Source: Streptomyces naganishii JCM 4654
GTDB lineage: Bacteria; Actinomycetota; Actinomycetes; Streptomycetales; Streptomycetaceae
Assembly (NCBI RefSeq): GCF_014650575.1
Contig: NZ_BMVF01000017.1
Coordinates: 91,261 to 155,260, forward strand
DNA: 64,000 nucleotides
Reading direction: 5' to 3'
This document shows positions 34,437 through 42,911 of this stretch, piece after piece. A program made the position numbers and the translations under genes. Within the stretch, counting starts at the first letter, position 1, and each line of letters opens with the position of its first letter. The notes under the pieces are model-generated. The model was not told the origin of the DNA, ran no database searches, and saw only the letters and a list, made by a program, of their open reading frames with translations.

Positions 34437-35783
34437 ATGACCATCCCCCTGCTGCTCCTGGCGGCCGCCTTCCTGCTGATCCTCGCCAACGGCTTCTTCG
34501 TCGCGGCGGAGTTCGGCCTGGTGACCGTGGAGCGCCCGGATGCCGAGAAGGCGGCGGCCGACGGCGACAAACGCGCCCGTACGGTCGTCGAGTCCCTGGG
34601 GGAGCTGTCCTTCCAGCTCTCCGGCACCCAGCTCGGCATCACCATCACCTCCCTCGTCGTCGGCATGCTCGCCGAGCCCGCGCTGGCCGAGCTGCTGCGC
34701 GGCCCCTTCGCCGCCCTCGGCATCCCGGACGGGGCCGTCTCCGGCGTCGCCGTGGTCGCCGGCATGCTGCTCGCGTCCGCGCTGCAGATGGTGATCGGCG
34801 AGCTCGTGCCCAAGAACTGGGCGATCTCCCGCCCGCTGCAGGTCGCGCGGTTCGTCGCCGGCCCGCAGCACCGGTTCTCCCGCCTGTTCCGCCCGGTCAT
34901 CGCCGCGCTGAACACGGTCGCCAACCGGCTGGTGCGCGCCCTGGGCGTCGAGCCCGCCGAGGAACTGGCCTCCGCGCGCACCCCCGGCGAACTGGTGTCG
35001 CTGGCCCGCCACTCCGCGCAGGCCGGCGCCCTGGAACAGGACACCGCCGACCTCTTCGTGCGGACCCTGTCCCTGGGCGACCTGACCGCGCAGCACGTCA
35101 TGACCCCGCGCGTGAAGGTCAGCGCCCTGCAGTCCTCCGCGACCGCCGAGGACGTGGTCAACCTGACCCGCGCCACCGGCCTGTCCCGCTTCCCCGTCTA
35201 CCACGAGCGGATCGACGAGGTCGTCGGCATGGTCCACCTCAAGGACGCCCTGGCCGTCCCGGTCCGCGACCGGCTGCGCACCCCCGTGGGCCGCATCGCC
35301 CGGCGGGCGCTGCTCGTACCCGAGACGCTGCCGGTGCAGCCGCTGCTGGCCCAGCTGCGCAGCGAGCAGCCCATCGCGGTCGTCGTCGACGAGTACGGCG
35401 GCACGGCGGGCGTGGTCACCCTGGAGGACATCGTCGAGGAGATCGTCGGCGAGGTCCGCGACGAGCACGACGCCAAGGACGTGCCCGAGCTCGCCCCCGC
35501 CCCGCCCGAGGACGGGCGGCCCGCGTGGGACGTCGACGGAAGCTGCCGCGTCGACCTGCTCGCCCGCATAGGCCTCCAGGCGCCCGAGGGCCCCTACGAG
35601 ACGGTCGCCGGCCTGGTCGCCGACCTGCTCGGCCGGATCCCGGCGCCCGGCGACCGGGCGGAGCTGCCCGGCTGGCGGCTGTCCGTGCGGCAGGTCGGCC
35701 ACTACCGCGCCGAGCGGGTCCGCCTGGTCCGCACCGCCCCCGTGACGGACGTCGTCGCCGCCGTGGTGGAGGCCGCCCGATGA
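34437..35783 (+). CDS. CorC/CNNM-type membrane protein (hemolysin family), first of a pair
   Basis: The 448-aa protein has an N-terminal DUF21/CNNM transmembrane domain (ILANGFFVAAEFGLVTVERP, ASALQMVIGELVPKNWAISR). Two CBS domains follow (HVMTPRVKVSALQSSATAED; VVVDEYGGTAGVVTLEDIVE), then a CorC/HlyC C-terminal domain (WDVDGSCRVDLLARIG, GLVADLLGRIP). CNNM relatives export Mg2+ with Na+; the same is possible here. The stop overlaps the ATG of a paralogue (ATGA), so the two are coupled and may form a heterodimer. Confidence 0.88.
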   Translation: MTIPLLLLAAAFLLILANGFFVAAEFGLVTVERPDAEKAAADGDKRARTVVESLGELSFQLSGTQLGITITSLVVGMLAEPALAELLRGPFAALGIPDGAVSGVAVVAGMLLASALQMVIGELVPKNWAISRPLQVARFVAGPQHRFSRLFRPVIAALNTVANRLVRALGVEPAEELASARTPGELVSLARHSAQAGALEQDTADLFVRTLSLGDLTAQHVMTPRVKVSALQSSATAEDVVNLTRATGLSRFPVYHERIDEVVGMVHLKDALAVPVRDRLRTPVGRIARRALLVPETLPVQPLLAQLRSEQPIAVVVDEYGGTAGVVTLEDIVEEIVGEVRDEHDAKDVPELAPAPPEDGRPAWDVDGSCRVDLLARIGLQAPEGPYETVAGLVADLLGRIPAPGDRAELPGWRLSVRQVGHYRAERVRLVRTAPVTDVVAAVVEAAR

Positions 35784-36865
35784 GCGTCCTCCAACTCGCC
35801 CTCGCGGCGCTGCTGGTGCTCGCCAACGGCTTCTTCGTCGGCGCGGAGTTCGCGCTGGTGTCGGTGCGCCGCAGCCAGATCGAACCGCTCGGCACCGCGC
35901 GCGCCCGCCAGGTGCTGCACGGTCTGGAACGGCTGCCGCAGATGATGGCCGCCGCCCAGTTCGGCATCACCGTCTGCTCGCTGACCCTGGGCGCGGTCGC
36001 CGAGCCGACCGTGGCGCACCTGCTGGAGCCCGTGTTCGCCTGGCTGCGCCTGCCCGACGGCATGGTGCACCCGCTCGGTTACGTCATCGCGCTCGCCGCG
36101 GTGGTCTTCTTCCACCTCGTCATCGGCGAGATGGTGCCGAAGAACCTGGCGATGGCCGCGCCGGAGAAGGCCGCGCTGTGGCTCGGCCCCGGCCTGGTCG
36201 CCTTCGCCCGCCTGTGCAAGCCGATCACCGTCGCGCTCGGGGCCTGCGCGCGGGGTGTCCTGCTGCTGTTCCGCGTCGAGCCCAAGGACGAGGTCGAGGC
36301 CGCCTTCACCAGCGTGCAGCTGGGCCGGCTGGTCGAGGACTCCGGCCTGGCCGGGCTGCTGGACCCCGAGGAGCAGGAGCGGCTGGAGGACGCGCTCGAA
36401 CTGGGTTCCCGCCCGGTGAGCGACGTGCTGCTGCGGCGCGAGACGCTGGTCACGGTCAGCCCGTCGGTCACCCCGGGCGAGATCGTCGCGCTCACCGCCC
36501 GCACCGGCTACTCCCGCTTTCCGGTCGCCGCCGAGAACGGCGCCTTCATGGGCTATCTGCACGTCAAGGACGTACTCGACCTGGAGGACTCCGACCGGGC
36601 GGTGCCCCAGCGCATATGGCGCCCGATGACCACGCTCAGGTCCGAGCTGCCGCTCGACGACGCCCTCACCGTCATGCGCCGGGCCGCCACCCACCTGGCC
36701 CAGGTCGCGGACGCCTCCGGCAGGGTGCAGGGCGTGGTCGCCCTGGAGGACGTACTGGAACTCCTGGTGGGCGAGGTGCGCGACCCGGCCCACCGCCGCA
36801 CGGCGGAGGTCCGCCTGACGGAACCCCGCCCGAGCGGCGAAGCGGACCAGGTCCTGGCGACGTGA
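35780..36865 (+). CDS. CorC/CNNM-type membrane protein, second of a pair
   Basis: The 361-aa paralogue of the preceding protein has a DUF21 membrane domain (VLANGFFVGAEFALVSVRRS, FHLVIGEMVPKNLAMAAPEK) and two CBS domains (RPVSDVLLRRETLVTVSPSV; VQGVVALEDVLELLVGEVRD). It lacks the C-terminal CorC/HlyC domain that the first gene has. Domain asymmetry and ATGA coupling suggest the products work together. It is convergent with the AAA+ gene. Confidence 0.88.
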   Translation: MSVLQLALAALLVLANGFFVGAEFALVSVRRSQIEPLGTARARQVLHGLERLPQMMAAAQFGITVCSLTLGAVAEPTVAHLLEPVFAWLRLPDGMVHPLGYVIALAAVVFFHLVIGEMVPKNLAMAAPEKAALWLGPGLVAFARLCKPITVALGACARGVLLLFRVEPKDEVEAAFTSVQLGRLVEDSGLAGLLDPEEQERLEDALELGSRPVSDVLLRRETLVTVSPSVTPGEIVALTARTGYSRFPVAAENGAFMGYLHVKDVLDLEDSDRAVPQRIWRPMTTLRSELPLDDALTVMRRAATHLAQVADASGRVQGVVALEDVLELLVGEVRDPAHRRTAEVRLTEPRPSGEADQVLAT

Positions 36866-36908
36866 CGCCCGGCCCGCCCCGGGTCCGCGCACGGTCCCGG
36901 GGCCGGCC

Positions 36909-38777
36909 TCACAGGGCCGACGGGTCGTGGGGGCCGCGGCCCGAGAGGACCTCGCCGTAGGCCTGCATCAGGTCCGGCAGGCGCAGGGTCGCGAGGTCGT
37001 CGCGGGTGAGGGTGCCCGGGTAGACCGACAGGCGCAGGTCGCGGTACGCGCAGCTCTTCTCGTAGAGGGTGCGCAGGAACCGCCCGTTGCCCAGTTCGTC
37101 GATCCAGCCCTGGTCGACGACGTGCCCGGCGATCGAGCGGAGCTCCTCCAGCGCCTCCTCGTCCCACTGGTCGCCGTTCTCCGCGGCGAGCACCTTGCCG
37201 ATCTCGGTGAGCTCCGCGGGCCGGTACGAGGGGAAGTCCACGCGGGTGGTGAAGCGCGACGACAGCCCGGGGTTGGCGGCGAGCAGCCGGTCCATGCCCT
37301 CGGGGTAGCCGGCGAGTATCACCACCAGGTGGTCGCGGTTGTCCTCGGCGCGCTTGAGCAGCACCTGGAGCGCCTCGTCGCCGTAGGCGTCGCCCTTGCC
37401 GTAGCCGGAGTTGGACAGCGAGTAGGCCTCGTCGACGAAGAGGACCCCGCCGATCGCGGAGTCGATGAGCTCGTTGGCCTTCACGGCGGTCTGCCCCAGG
37501 TACTCGCCGACCAGGTCGGCCCGCTGGGCCTCCACGAGGTGGTCGCCGCCGAGCAGGCCGAGCGCGTAGAAGACACGGCCGAGTATGCGGGCGACGGTGG
37601 TCTTGCCGGTGCCGGAGGGACCGGAGAAGACGAAGTGGCGTTTGGGCGGCTGCACGGGCAGCCCCTGCCCGGCACGCAACCGGGCCATGTTCAACTGCGC
37701 GGACAGCGCCTTGACCTGGCGTTTCACGGGCTCCAAGCCCACCATGCGCTCGAGCTCGGCGAGCGCCTCCTCGAGTAACGCGGGGTCGGCCGGCCCGGCC
37801 GGCAGCAGCGGCCCGGCGGCCGGCGAGATCCGCTCGCGCACCGCCGGATCGGCCGCCGGGGGCAGGGGAGGGCCGGCCGGCAGGTCCGCCTCGCCGAACT
37901 TCAGCTCGCGGCCCTCGGTGCCGAACAGCGGGTCCAGCACGTCCGGCCCGTCGGCCGTGTCCTGCCCGACACCGGTCAGGGTGATCGCCGCGAAGTCGCC
38001 GACGTCGTCGTACCCGTCGCCCTCGGCGATCGCCGCGAGCCGCGCCGAGGTGTCCATGAAGGCCGGGTCGACCCGGTGCACCGCCCGGTACAGCGGGAGC
38101 GCGGCCGCGCTGCGGCCGGTGCCCTCGTGGGCCCGGGCCAGCCAGTACCGCAGCTCCTTGCGCTGCGGCTGCTCGCTGCGGCACCGCATGAGCGCCGCCG
38201 ACAGCAGCGGCTCGGCCTGCCCGTACATCTCCAGCCGGACCCGGGCCATCCCGCCGAACAGCCCGGCCTCGATGCCCAGCATGGCGTCGTCCAGGAGCGG
38301 GTCGGTGTGCCGGACGAGCTGGTCCCAGTCCTTGACGAGGTAGGCGCGGCAGGCGTGCAGGAAGCGGACCTGGGCGTCGGTGTCCACCGGCGGCAGGCTC
38401 GCCAGCGCCCGGTCCAGCTCGGGCACATGGCGCCCGTCCAGCCAGTGCGAGGCGTGCGCGAGCAGCAGATCGCGCGGGTTCTCCAGCACCGGCTGCACCC
38501 ACCAGCCCAGCCAGTACCAGGAGTTGAGGGTGCGGCGGTGCCGGGCGCGCTGCTCGCCGAAGCGGTCGCGGTGCCGGAACATCCTCAGCAGCGCCGTCGT
38601 CGTGTCGATGCGCAACGCGTGCAGCCCGAGCCACCCGTCGGCCATCCCGGGATCCATTCGCACCGCGGCCCGGAACTCCTCCTCGGCCTGCGGATAGGCG
38701 CCCATGGTGTAGGCGTCCACACCCCGCAGCCAGGCGAGGTCGGCCGGGGCCTTGGGGCCCTGCGTGCCGAAGTCCAT
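36909..38777 (-). CDS. AAA+ ATPase, CbxX/EccA-like, with TPR-like N-terminus
   Basis: The 622-aa protein has a helical repeat N-terminus (residues about 1-320; YPQAEEEFRAAVRMDPGMAD) and a C-terminal AAA+ module. The module has Walker A FSGPSGTGKTTVARILG near residue 385, Walker B GGVLFVDEAYSLSN near 442, and sensor NPGLSSRF. The architecture is that of EccA from type VII secretion and of CbxX. No ESX core genes are nearby, so a link to secretion is only a family hint. ATG 38777 follows a GGGGGA ribosome-binding site; GTG 38789 lacks one. Confidence 0.85.
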   Translation of the reverse strand: MDFGTQGPKAPADLAWLRGVDAYTMGAYPQAEEEFRAAVRMDPGMADGWLGLHALRIDTTTALLRMFRHRDRFGEQRARHRRTLNSWYWLGWWVQPVLENPRDLLLAHASHWLDGRHVPELDRALASLPPVDTDAQVRFLHACRAYLVKDWDQLVRHTDPLLDDAMLGIEAGLFGGMARVRLEMYGQAEPLLSAALMRCRSEQPQRKELRYWLARAHEGTGRSAAALPLYRAVHRVDPAFMDTSARLAAIAEGDGYDDVGDFAAITLTGVGQDTADGPDVLDPLFGTEGRELKFGEADLPAGPPLPPAADPAVRERISPAAGPLLPAGPADPALLEEALAELERMVGLEPVKRQVKALSAQLNMARLRAGQGLPVQPPKRHFVFSGPSGTGKTTVARILGRVFYALGLLGGDHLVEAQRADLVGEYLGQTAVKANELIDSAIGGVLFVDEAYSLSNSGYGKGDAYGDEALQVLLKRAEDNRDHLVVILAGYPEGMDRLLAANPGLSSRFTTRVDFPSYRPAELTEIGKVLAAENGDQWDEEALEELRSIAGHVVDQGWIDELGNGRFLRTLYEKSCAYRDLRLSVYPGTLTRDDLATLRLPDLMQAYGEVLSGRGPHDPSAL

Positions 38778-39056
38778 CACGTCCCCCACAAACCGTGCCC
38801 CCGTAGGTTCGCCTCCGGGAATCCACCCGGCGGCTGCCTCTGGTCGAACCGCTGTGCCGCGGACCGGAGTTGCAAGTGCGCGAAGCAGTCGTTCGAAGGT
38901 CGCACCGAGGGCATCGTACCTGCGGGGCCGCCGCCCGCCGAAGGGTGCCGCACGGGCCGTTCGACGAGGTGGGAGCGGGACACGGGCCCCGCGTGCGGTG
39001 ACCGAGGGTGAGCGGGCGGCGTCACGCAGCGCCCGGAGAACGGCACGAGGGCAGAA
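38778..39056. other. gene-free stretch upstream of the AAA+ gene
   Basis: No coding sequence is supported here. A minus-strand TACGAT -10-like box (+ strand ATCGTA at 38913-38918) could start the AAA+ transcript with a leader of about 130 nt; no matching -35 is seen. I found no tRNA-like TTCRA loop structure. Confidence 0.4.
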
Positions 39057-39123
39057 CGAAGCCCCCGGTCACGGGGGAACAACCGGGGGCTTCGCGTCTG
39101 CGAGCGGTCCGCAATGACCGCAC
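39057..39123 (-). ncRNA. candidate small RNA with its own terminator
   Basis: A promoter at 39130-39159 predicts a start near 39123 on the minus strand. The first ~25 nt hold GCGGTC/GACCGC arms (39101-39118). The end is a 12-bp perfect stem (39083-39094 with 39057-39068) followed by TTCT. The predicted transcript is about 70 nt and has no open frame worth naming. Alternatively the hairpin is only the terminator of the upstream P-loop gene. Confidence 0.45.
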
Positions 39124-39129
39124 ATTGAG

Positions 39130-39159
39130 AACGTAAGACCTGTACGGCCCCCGGGTCAA
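39130..39159 (-). promoter_or_regulatory. consensus-like promoter on the minus strand
   Basis: Reading the minus strand, TTGACC (39159-39154) and TACGTT (39135-39130) are separated by 18 bp, close to the vegetative Streptomyces consensus. It lies downstream of the P-loop kinase gene and points away from it, with a terminator-like hairpin 36 bases after the -10 and no gene start in between. Confidence 0.55.
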
Positions 39160-39220
39160 GCGGAGTTGGGGCACTCCCGCAAGTTGCCGGGGCGCGATCT
39201 TCACGGGTTCAGCACATTGC

Positions 39221-39868
39221 CTACAGTCCCTCACCGAGAGTGACATCCTGGTCCGGTCCAACGGTCACCCCAGGCCCGGGAGCGAGCTCATACCCCGTGG
39301 TCAACTGCCGTATCAGAAGATCGGCATGGGGCCTGGAAGGGTCCTCGCCGAAGTGCCGGAGCTCCGCCTCGACCCACCCGTCCCAGAACTCCCGCTGCTC
39401 CTCGCCGTCCCTGGACCGCCCCCGCCTCCAGGCCGTCTCGCGGGGCAGCTCCATCCACAGCAGGTGCGCCAGGTACGGGCGCAGGGCGCGGCGGCCGGCG
39501 CCCACCCCCTCGACCAGGACCACCGGCGCCGGGGGCACCGGGCGCGGGGGGCCGAAGCGCCGGGCGTGCCAGTCGTAGACGGGGCAGTGCGCGGTCCGGC
39601 CGTGGGCGAGGGGTTCGATCACCTCGGCCAGCAGCCGTCCCTCCCACGCGAACAGCTCGTCGTGGCCGGACACGTCGTCGAGGTGCACGACGGGCGCACC
39701 GTCCAGCGCGCGGGCCAACTCCCCGGCGAACGTGGACTTCCCGGAGCCGGCGTGCCCGTCGACACCGACCAGGCGGACCGGGCCGCAGGACGGCGGGAGG
39801 CGGCGCAGGAGTGAGGCGAGGGCGTGAATGGCGGTTCCCGGACGGAGGGTGCTGGTATGCGCTGGCAT
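39221..39868 (-). CDS. uridine kinase-like P-loop protein
   Basis: The 215-aa protein has a P-loop in VRLVGVDGHAGSGKSTFAGE (about residues 30-49), then VVHLDDVSGHDELF, VYDWHARRFG and VVLVEGVGAGRRAL, as in uridine kinase/phosphoribulokinase-type NTPases. The substrate is not certain. The frame is open from 39943. ATG 39868 was chosen because a TAGAAT -10 box (minus strand; + strand 39882-39887) places the transcript start a few bases before it, so the message has almost no leader. Confidence 0.82.
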   Translation of the reverse strand: MPAHTSTLRPGTAIHALASLLRRLPPSCGPVRLVGVDGHAGSGKSTFAGELARALDGAPVVHLDDVSGHDELFAWEGRLLAEVIEPLAHGRTAHCPVYDWHARRFGPPRPVPPAPVVLVEGVGAGRRALRPYLAHLLWMELPRETAWRRGRSRDGEEQREFWDGWVEAELRHFGEDPSRPHADLLIRQLTTGYELAPGPGVTVGPDQDVTLGEGL

Positions 39869-39881
39869 ATTTCCGGGGAAC

Positions 39882-39887
39882 ATTCTA
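39882..39887 (-). promoter_or_regulatory. -10 box (TAGAAT) of the P-loop kinase gene
   Basis: A perfect TAGRRT match on the minus strand, 13 bases before ATG 39868. It decides the start codon, because the upstream alternatives (ATG 39883, 39943) lie at or before the promoter. No strong -35 is seen. Confidence 0.5.
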
Positions 39888-40146
39888 CGGTCCGGCACGG
39901 CATGCACACATCCGGCCGCCCGAAATAGTGTTCCGTTGAACAAACAGGCGGCCTCGGGGTCGCCCCCGGCTGATTACCCGTCAGTCGCGGTCGTTCTTCA
40001 CCGGTCTCCCACGCGTGCCGGGGGAATCCAACGGCCCGAGATGTCGAAATCGGCGTTCCGGTTGCGCTCGGCGCTGAGTAAAGTACCCGGTGCGATACGG
40101 GGATGCGACGATACGTGAAGACGGTGCACGAAGCGGACGGGGGACG

Positions 40147-41103
40147 ATGGCGGCCGGGTTATTCGAAGGGCAGTATGTGTGGCACCCGGCGGCCGACGAC
40201 CGCGTGCTGGCGAGTGTCTGCGTCGACATCCGGGCGGGGCGCTGGGCGAGCGCCCGGGCCGCCCTCACCGAGGCGCGCGGCGACTTCTCCCTGCGCGCCC
40301 ACCGCTCCCTGGTGGTGGCCTCCGAGGCCGCCGACTCCGACCTCGCCGAACGCTGGCTGGCCGAGGAGCCCGTGCCCGAGGCCGCGCTGGTGTGGGCGCG
40401 GGTGGCGGTGCACCGGGCGCTGCGCGCGGCCGACGCCGGCGACGGGCGCGCCGAGGCCCTCGAGCGCATCGCGCTCTCCGCCTGCGAGCGCGCCTCGGCC
40501 ATGAGTCCCGCCGACCCCACCCCGTGGGTCGCCAAGCTGGCCATGGCCCGGCTGCACCGGCCGCGCGACCCCGCGCCGCAGGGGCTGCTGACCGCGCCGC
40601 CCGGGCCCTGGCGGCTCTTCGCGCACGTCCTCTCCCTCGACCCGTGGCACCGCGAGGCCCACCACCGCTTCCTGGCCTTCTTCTTCGCCCGCCACGGCGG
40701 CTCGGTCAACGCCGCCTGGGACGTCGCCGCCTTCCTGAGCCAGCGCGCCCCCGCCGACTCCGCGCTGCGGCTGCTGCCGCTGGTCGCGCTGGTGGAGAGC
40801 TACAACCCCACCCAACTGCTCGCCGAGCGGGTCTGGGAGGAGCCCCAGTGGCGCTCCGCCGCACTCGCGGCCTACCAGAACTGGCTGCCCACGGTGGCCG
40901 GTTACCGCTTCACCCCGGTGCTGGACCTGGCCTACCTCGGGCACGCCCTGCTCATGGCCAAGCGCGAGTTCGAGGCCCGAGCGGTGCTCACCGCCATGGG
41001 CCCCTACGCCTCACGGATGCCGTGGTGCGCCTTCGGCGACCCGGTGGAACAGCTGTCCCGGGCCCGGCGCGCCTGCGGGCTGCCCGTCCCGCCGTCTGTC
41101 TGA
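40147..41103 (+). CDS. hypothetical helical-repeat protein
   Basis: The 318-aa protein is Ala/Arg/Leu-rich and looks like stacked helices (TPR-like: SVCVDIRAGRWASARAALTE, WLAEEPVPEAALVWARVAVH, AFFFARHGGSVNAAWDVAAF, YLGHALLMAKREFEARAVLT). I recognise no catalytic motif. ATG 40147 has a GGGGGA ribosome-binding site, though very close. GTG 40090 is an alternative start: it lies 5 bases after a TAAAGT -10-like box (40079-40084), which would make the message leaderless and add 19 residues. A permease gene follows 36 bases later. Confidence 0.75.
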   Translation: MAAGLFEGQYVWHPAADDRVLASVCVDIRAGRWASARAALTEARGDFSLRAHRSLVVASEAADSDLAERWLAEEPVPEAALVWARVAVHRALRAADAGDGRAEALERIALSACERASAMSPADPTPWVAKLAMARLHRPRDPAPQGLLTAPPGPWRLFAHVLSLDPWHREAHHRFLAFFFARHGGSVNAAWDVAAFLSQRAPADSALRLLPLVALVESYNPTQLLAERVWEEPQWRSAALAAYQNWLPTVAGYRFTPVLDLAYLGHALLMAKREFEARAVLTAMGPYASRMPWCAFGDPVEQLSRARRACGLPVPPSV

Positions 41104-41139
41104 CCCTCTTCCGACCCCCACCGAGAGAAAGGCCCACCC

Positions 41140-42699
41140 GTGACGGAACGCATACCGGCTCCGCGCGCCCGTGCGCGCGGCGCGCACAGCGGCCGCCCCA
41201 AGGCGGACCAGAGCGCGCTCGACGACGACGCGACCCTGCACGCGATGGGTTACCCGAGGAAACTCACGCGCAGATTCCAGGCGTTCGACAACTTCGCCAT
41301 CTCATTCACCATCATCAACATCATCTCGGGTATTTTCTCGTCCTTCGGATTCGGCATGAACGCGGGCGGTCCCCGCATTCTCGTATTCGGCTGGATCGGT
41401 GTATCCGTGATGGTCCTCTTCGTCGGGGCGGCCATGGCGGAAGTGGCCTCCGCTTATCCGACGAGCGGGGCGCTGTATTTCTCGGCCGGGAAACTCGCCA
41501 AAAAGCACAAGGGCGCCTGGTCGTGGTACACCGGGTGGCTGAACTTCGTCGGGCAGGTGGGCGGCACCGCCGCGACCGGGTACGCCGCGGCCACCTTCAT
41601 CCAGGCGTTCGTGGCCCTCCAGTGGCCGTCCTACCGTCCGACGGCCCACCAGACCGTACTGATCACCGCGCTGATCATCGTCCTTCAGGGGCTGGCCAAC
41701 ACCTACACCGTCCAGCTCGTCGCCGTCCTGAACCGGATCTCCGTGTGGTGGCTGCTGGTCGGCCTGGTCGTCATCGTGACCGCGCTGGTCGCCGTGCCCG
41801 ACCACCACCGCCCGGCTTCCTTCATCACGCATTTCGCGAACAACACCGGTTTCACCAGCGGGCTTTACGGCGGCATGCTCGGCCTGCTCGTCACCAGCTG
41901 GACGTTCACCGGCTTCGACGGCAGCTTCCACATGTCCGAGGAAACCGTCCAGGCCACCGTCAACGCCCCCAAGGGCATCACCCGTTCGATAGCCTATTCC
42001 GCCGTCACCGGTCTGATCCTCATGCTGGCCCTCGTCTACAGCATTGGCGACTACGACAGCGTGGCTAGCGCGTCCGCACCGCCCGTCCAGATCCTCATCG
42101 ACGCCCTCGGGCTCGGCACCGCCAAGGCGCTGCTGCTCATCGTGATCGGGGCCATGCTCTTCTGCGGGCTGGCCAACCTGACCAGCAACACCCGGCAGAT
42201 CTTCGCCTTCTCCCGGGACGGCGCCATGCCCGGCTCCCGCTGGTGGCACTCGGTCTCGCCGCGCACCCGCACCCCCGTCAAGGCGGTGTGGCTCGCGGTG
42301 GCCTGCTCGCTCGCGCTGGTCCTGCCCGGCTGGTGGTCCCACACGGCCTTCACGGCCATCGTCAGCGTCAACGTCGTGGGCCTCTTCCTCGCCTACGCCG
42401 TCCCGATCCTGCTGCGGCTGCGCCTCGGCGCGGAGTTCCAGGCCGGGCCCTGGCACCTCGGCCGCTGGGGGCGCCCGGTCGGCGTGGTGGCCGTCACCTG
42501 GATCGCCCTGAGCAGCGTGCTGTTCATGCTGCCCCAGGCCTCGCCGATCACCGTCGACTCTTTCAACTACGCCCCCATCGCCCTGGCCGCGGTCCTGCTG
42601 GTGGCCACCGTCTGGTGGTTCACCACAGCCCGCCGCCACTTCCAGGGCCCGGTCAGCTACGGCGGCCCGGACGAGGTGGCGGCCATGGACCTCATCTGA
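41140..42699 (+). CDS. APC-family permease (GABA/choline/amino acid transporter type)
   Basis: The 519-aa protein has about 12 hydrophobic segments. The N-terminus MGYPRKLTRRFQAFDNFAIS, then FTIINIISGIFSSFGFGM, and the motif SWTFTGFDGSFHMSEETVQA are typical of the ACT branch (GABA, choline or basic amino acid permeases such as BAT1 or HNM1). The substrate is not determined. Its 5' part uses more AT-ending codons than its neighbours (AATGCGGGC, ATTCTC runs near 41300-41480). GTG 41140 follows a GAAAGG site. Confidence 0.87.
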   Translation: MTERIPAPRARARGAHSGRPKADQSALDDDATLHAMGYPRKLTRRFQAFDNFAISFTIINIISGIFSSFGFGMNAGGPRILVFGWIGVSVMVLFVGAAMAEVASAYPTSGALYFSAGKLAKKHKGAWSWYTGWLNFVGQVGGTAATGYAAATFIQAFVALQWPSYRPTAHQTVLITALIIVLQGLANTYTVQLVAVLNRISVWWLLVGLVVIVTALVAVPDHHRPASFITHFANNTGFTSGLYGGMLGLLVTSWTFTGFDGSFHMSEETVQATVNAPKGITRSIAYSAVTGLILMLALVYSIGDYDSVASASAPPVQILIDALGLGTAKALLLIVIGAMLFCGLANLTSNTRQIFAFSRDGAMPGSRWWHSVSPRTRTPVKAVWLAVACSLALVLPGWWSHTAFTAIVSVNVVGLFLAYAVPILLRLRLGAEFQAGPWHLGRWGRPVGVVAVTWIALSSVLFMLPQASPITVDSFNYAPIALAAVLLVATVWWFTTARRHFQGPVSYGGPDEVAAMDLI

Positions 42700-42767
42700 C
42701 CGTCGGATGGGGTGTCCTGCCGGGCCGGGACCCGCGCCCGGCGCCCGGGGTACGCCCGCGCCCAGGT

Positions 42768-42807
42768 CACGCCAGTGGTGGAGACCAATATTGGTGGGCG
42801 TGGCGTG
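42768..42807. promoter_or_regulatory. nested palindrome between the permease and peptidase genes
   Basis: ACCAATATTGGT (42784-42795) is a perfect 12-bp palindrome with an AT core in very GC-rich DNA. It is flanked by CACGCCA (42768-42774) and its complement TGGCGTG (42801-42807). The flanks are asymmetric by 4 bases. It lies 70-145 bases ahead of the peptidase start and could be an operator or a terminator hairpin. Confidence 0.45.
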
Positions 42808-42911
42808 TGTCGAAGTGCTGGTCGGGGGCCGGGGGCGACGTCATAGTGGGCGCATTGCCGTGCACGGACCCGCTGCCCGCCCCGACTCGGACACCTGGGG
42901 GTCTCACACCC

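Noticed and set aside
36909..38777. Type VII secretion locus based on the EccA-like ATPase
   Set aside because: No EccB, EccC, EccD, WXG100 or mycosin gene occurs nearby; CbxX-like AAA+ proteins also occur outside ESX loci.
38778..39056. tRNA or other structured RNA near GTTCGAAGG (about 38891)
   Set aside because: No acceptor, D-arm or anticodon stems can be built around it.
39022..39261. 79-aa minus-strand frame between the P-loop kinase and the hairpin
   Set aside because: It crosses the promoter and terminator signals, and no start signal or conserved motif is visible.
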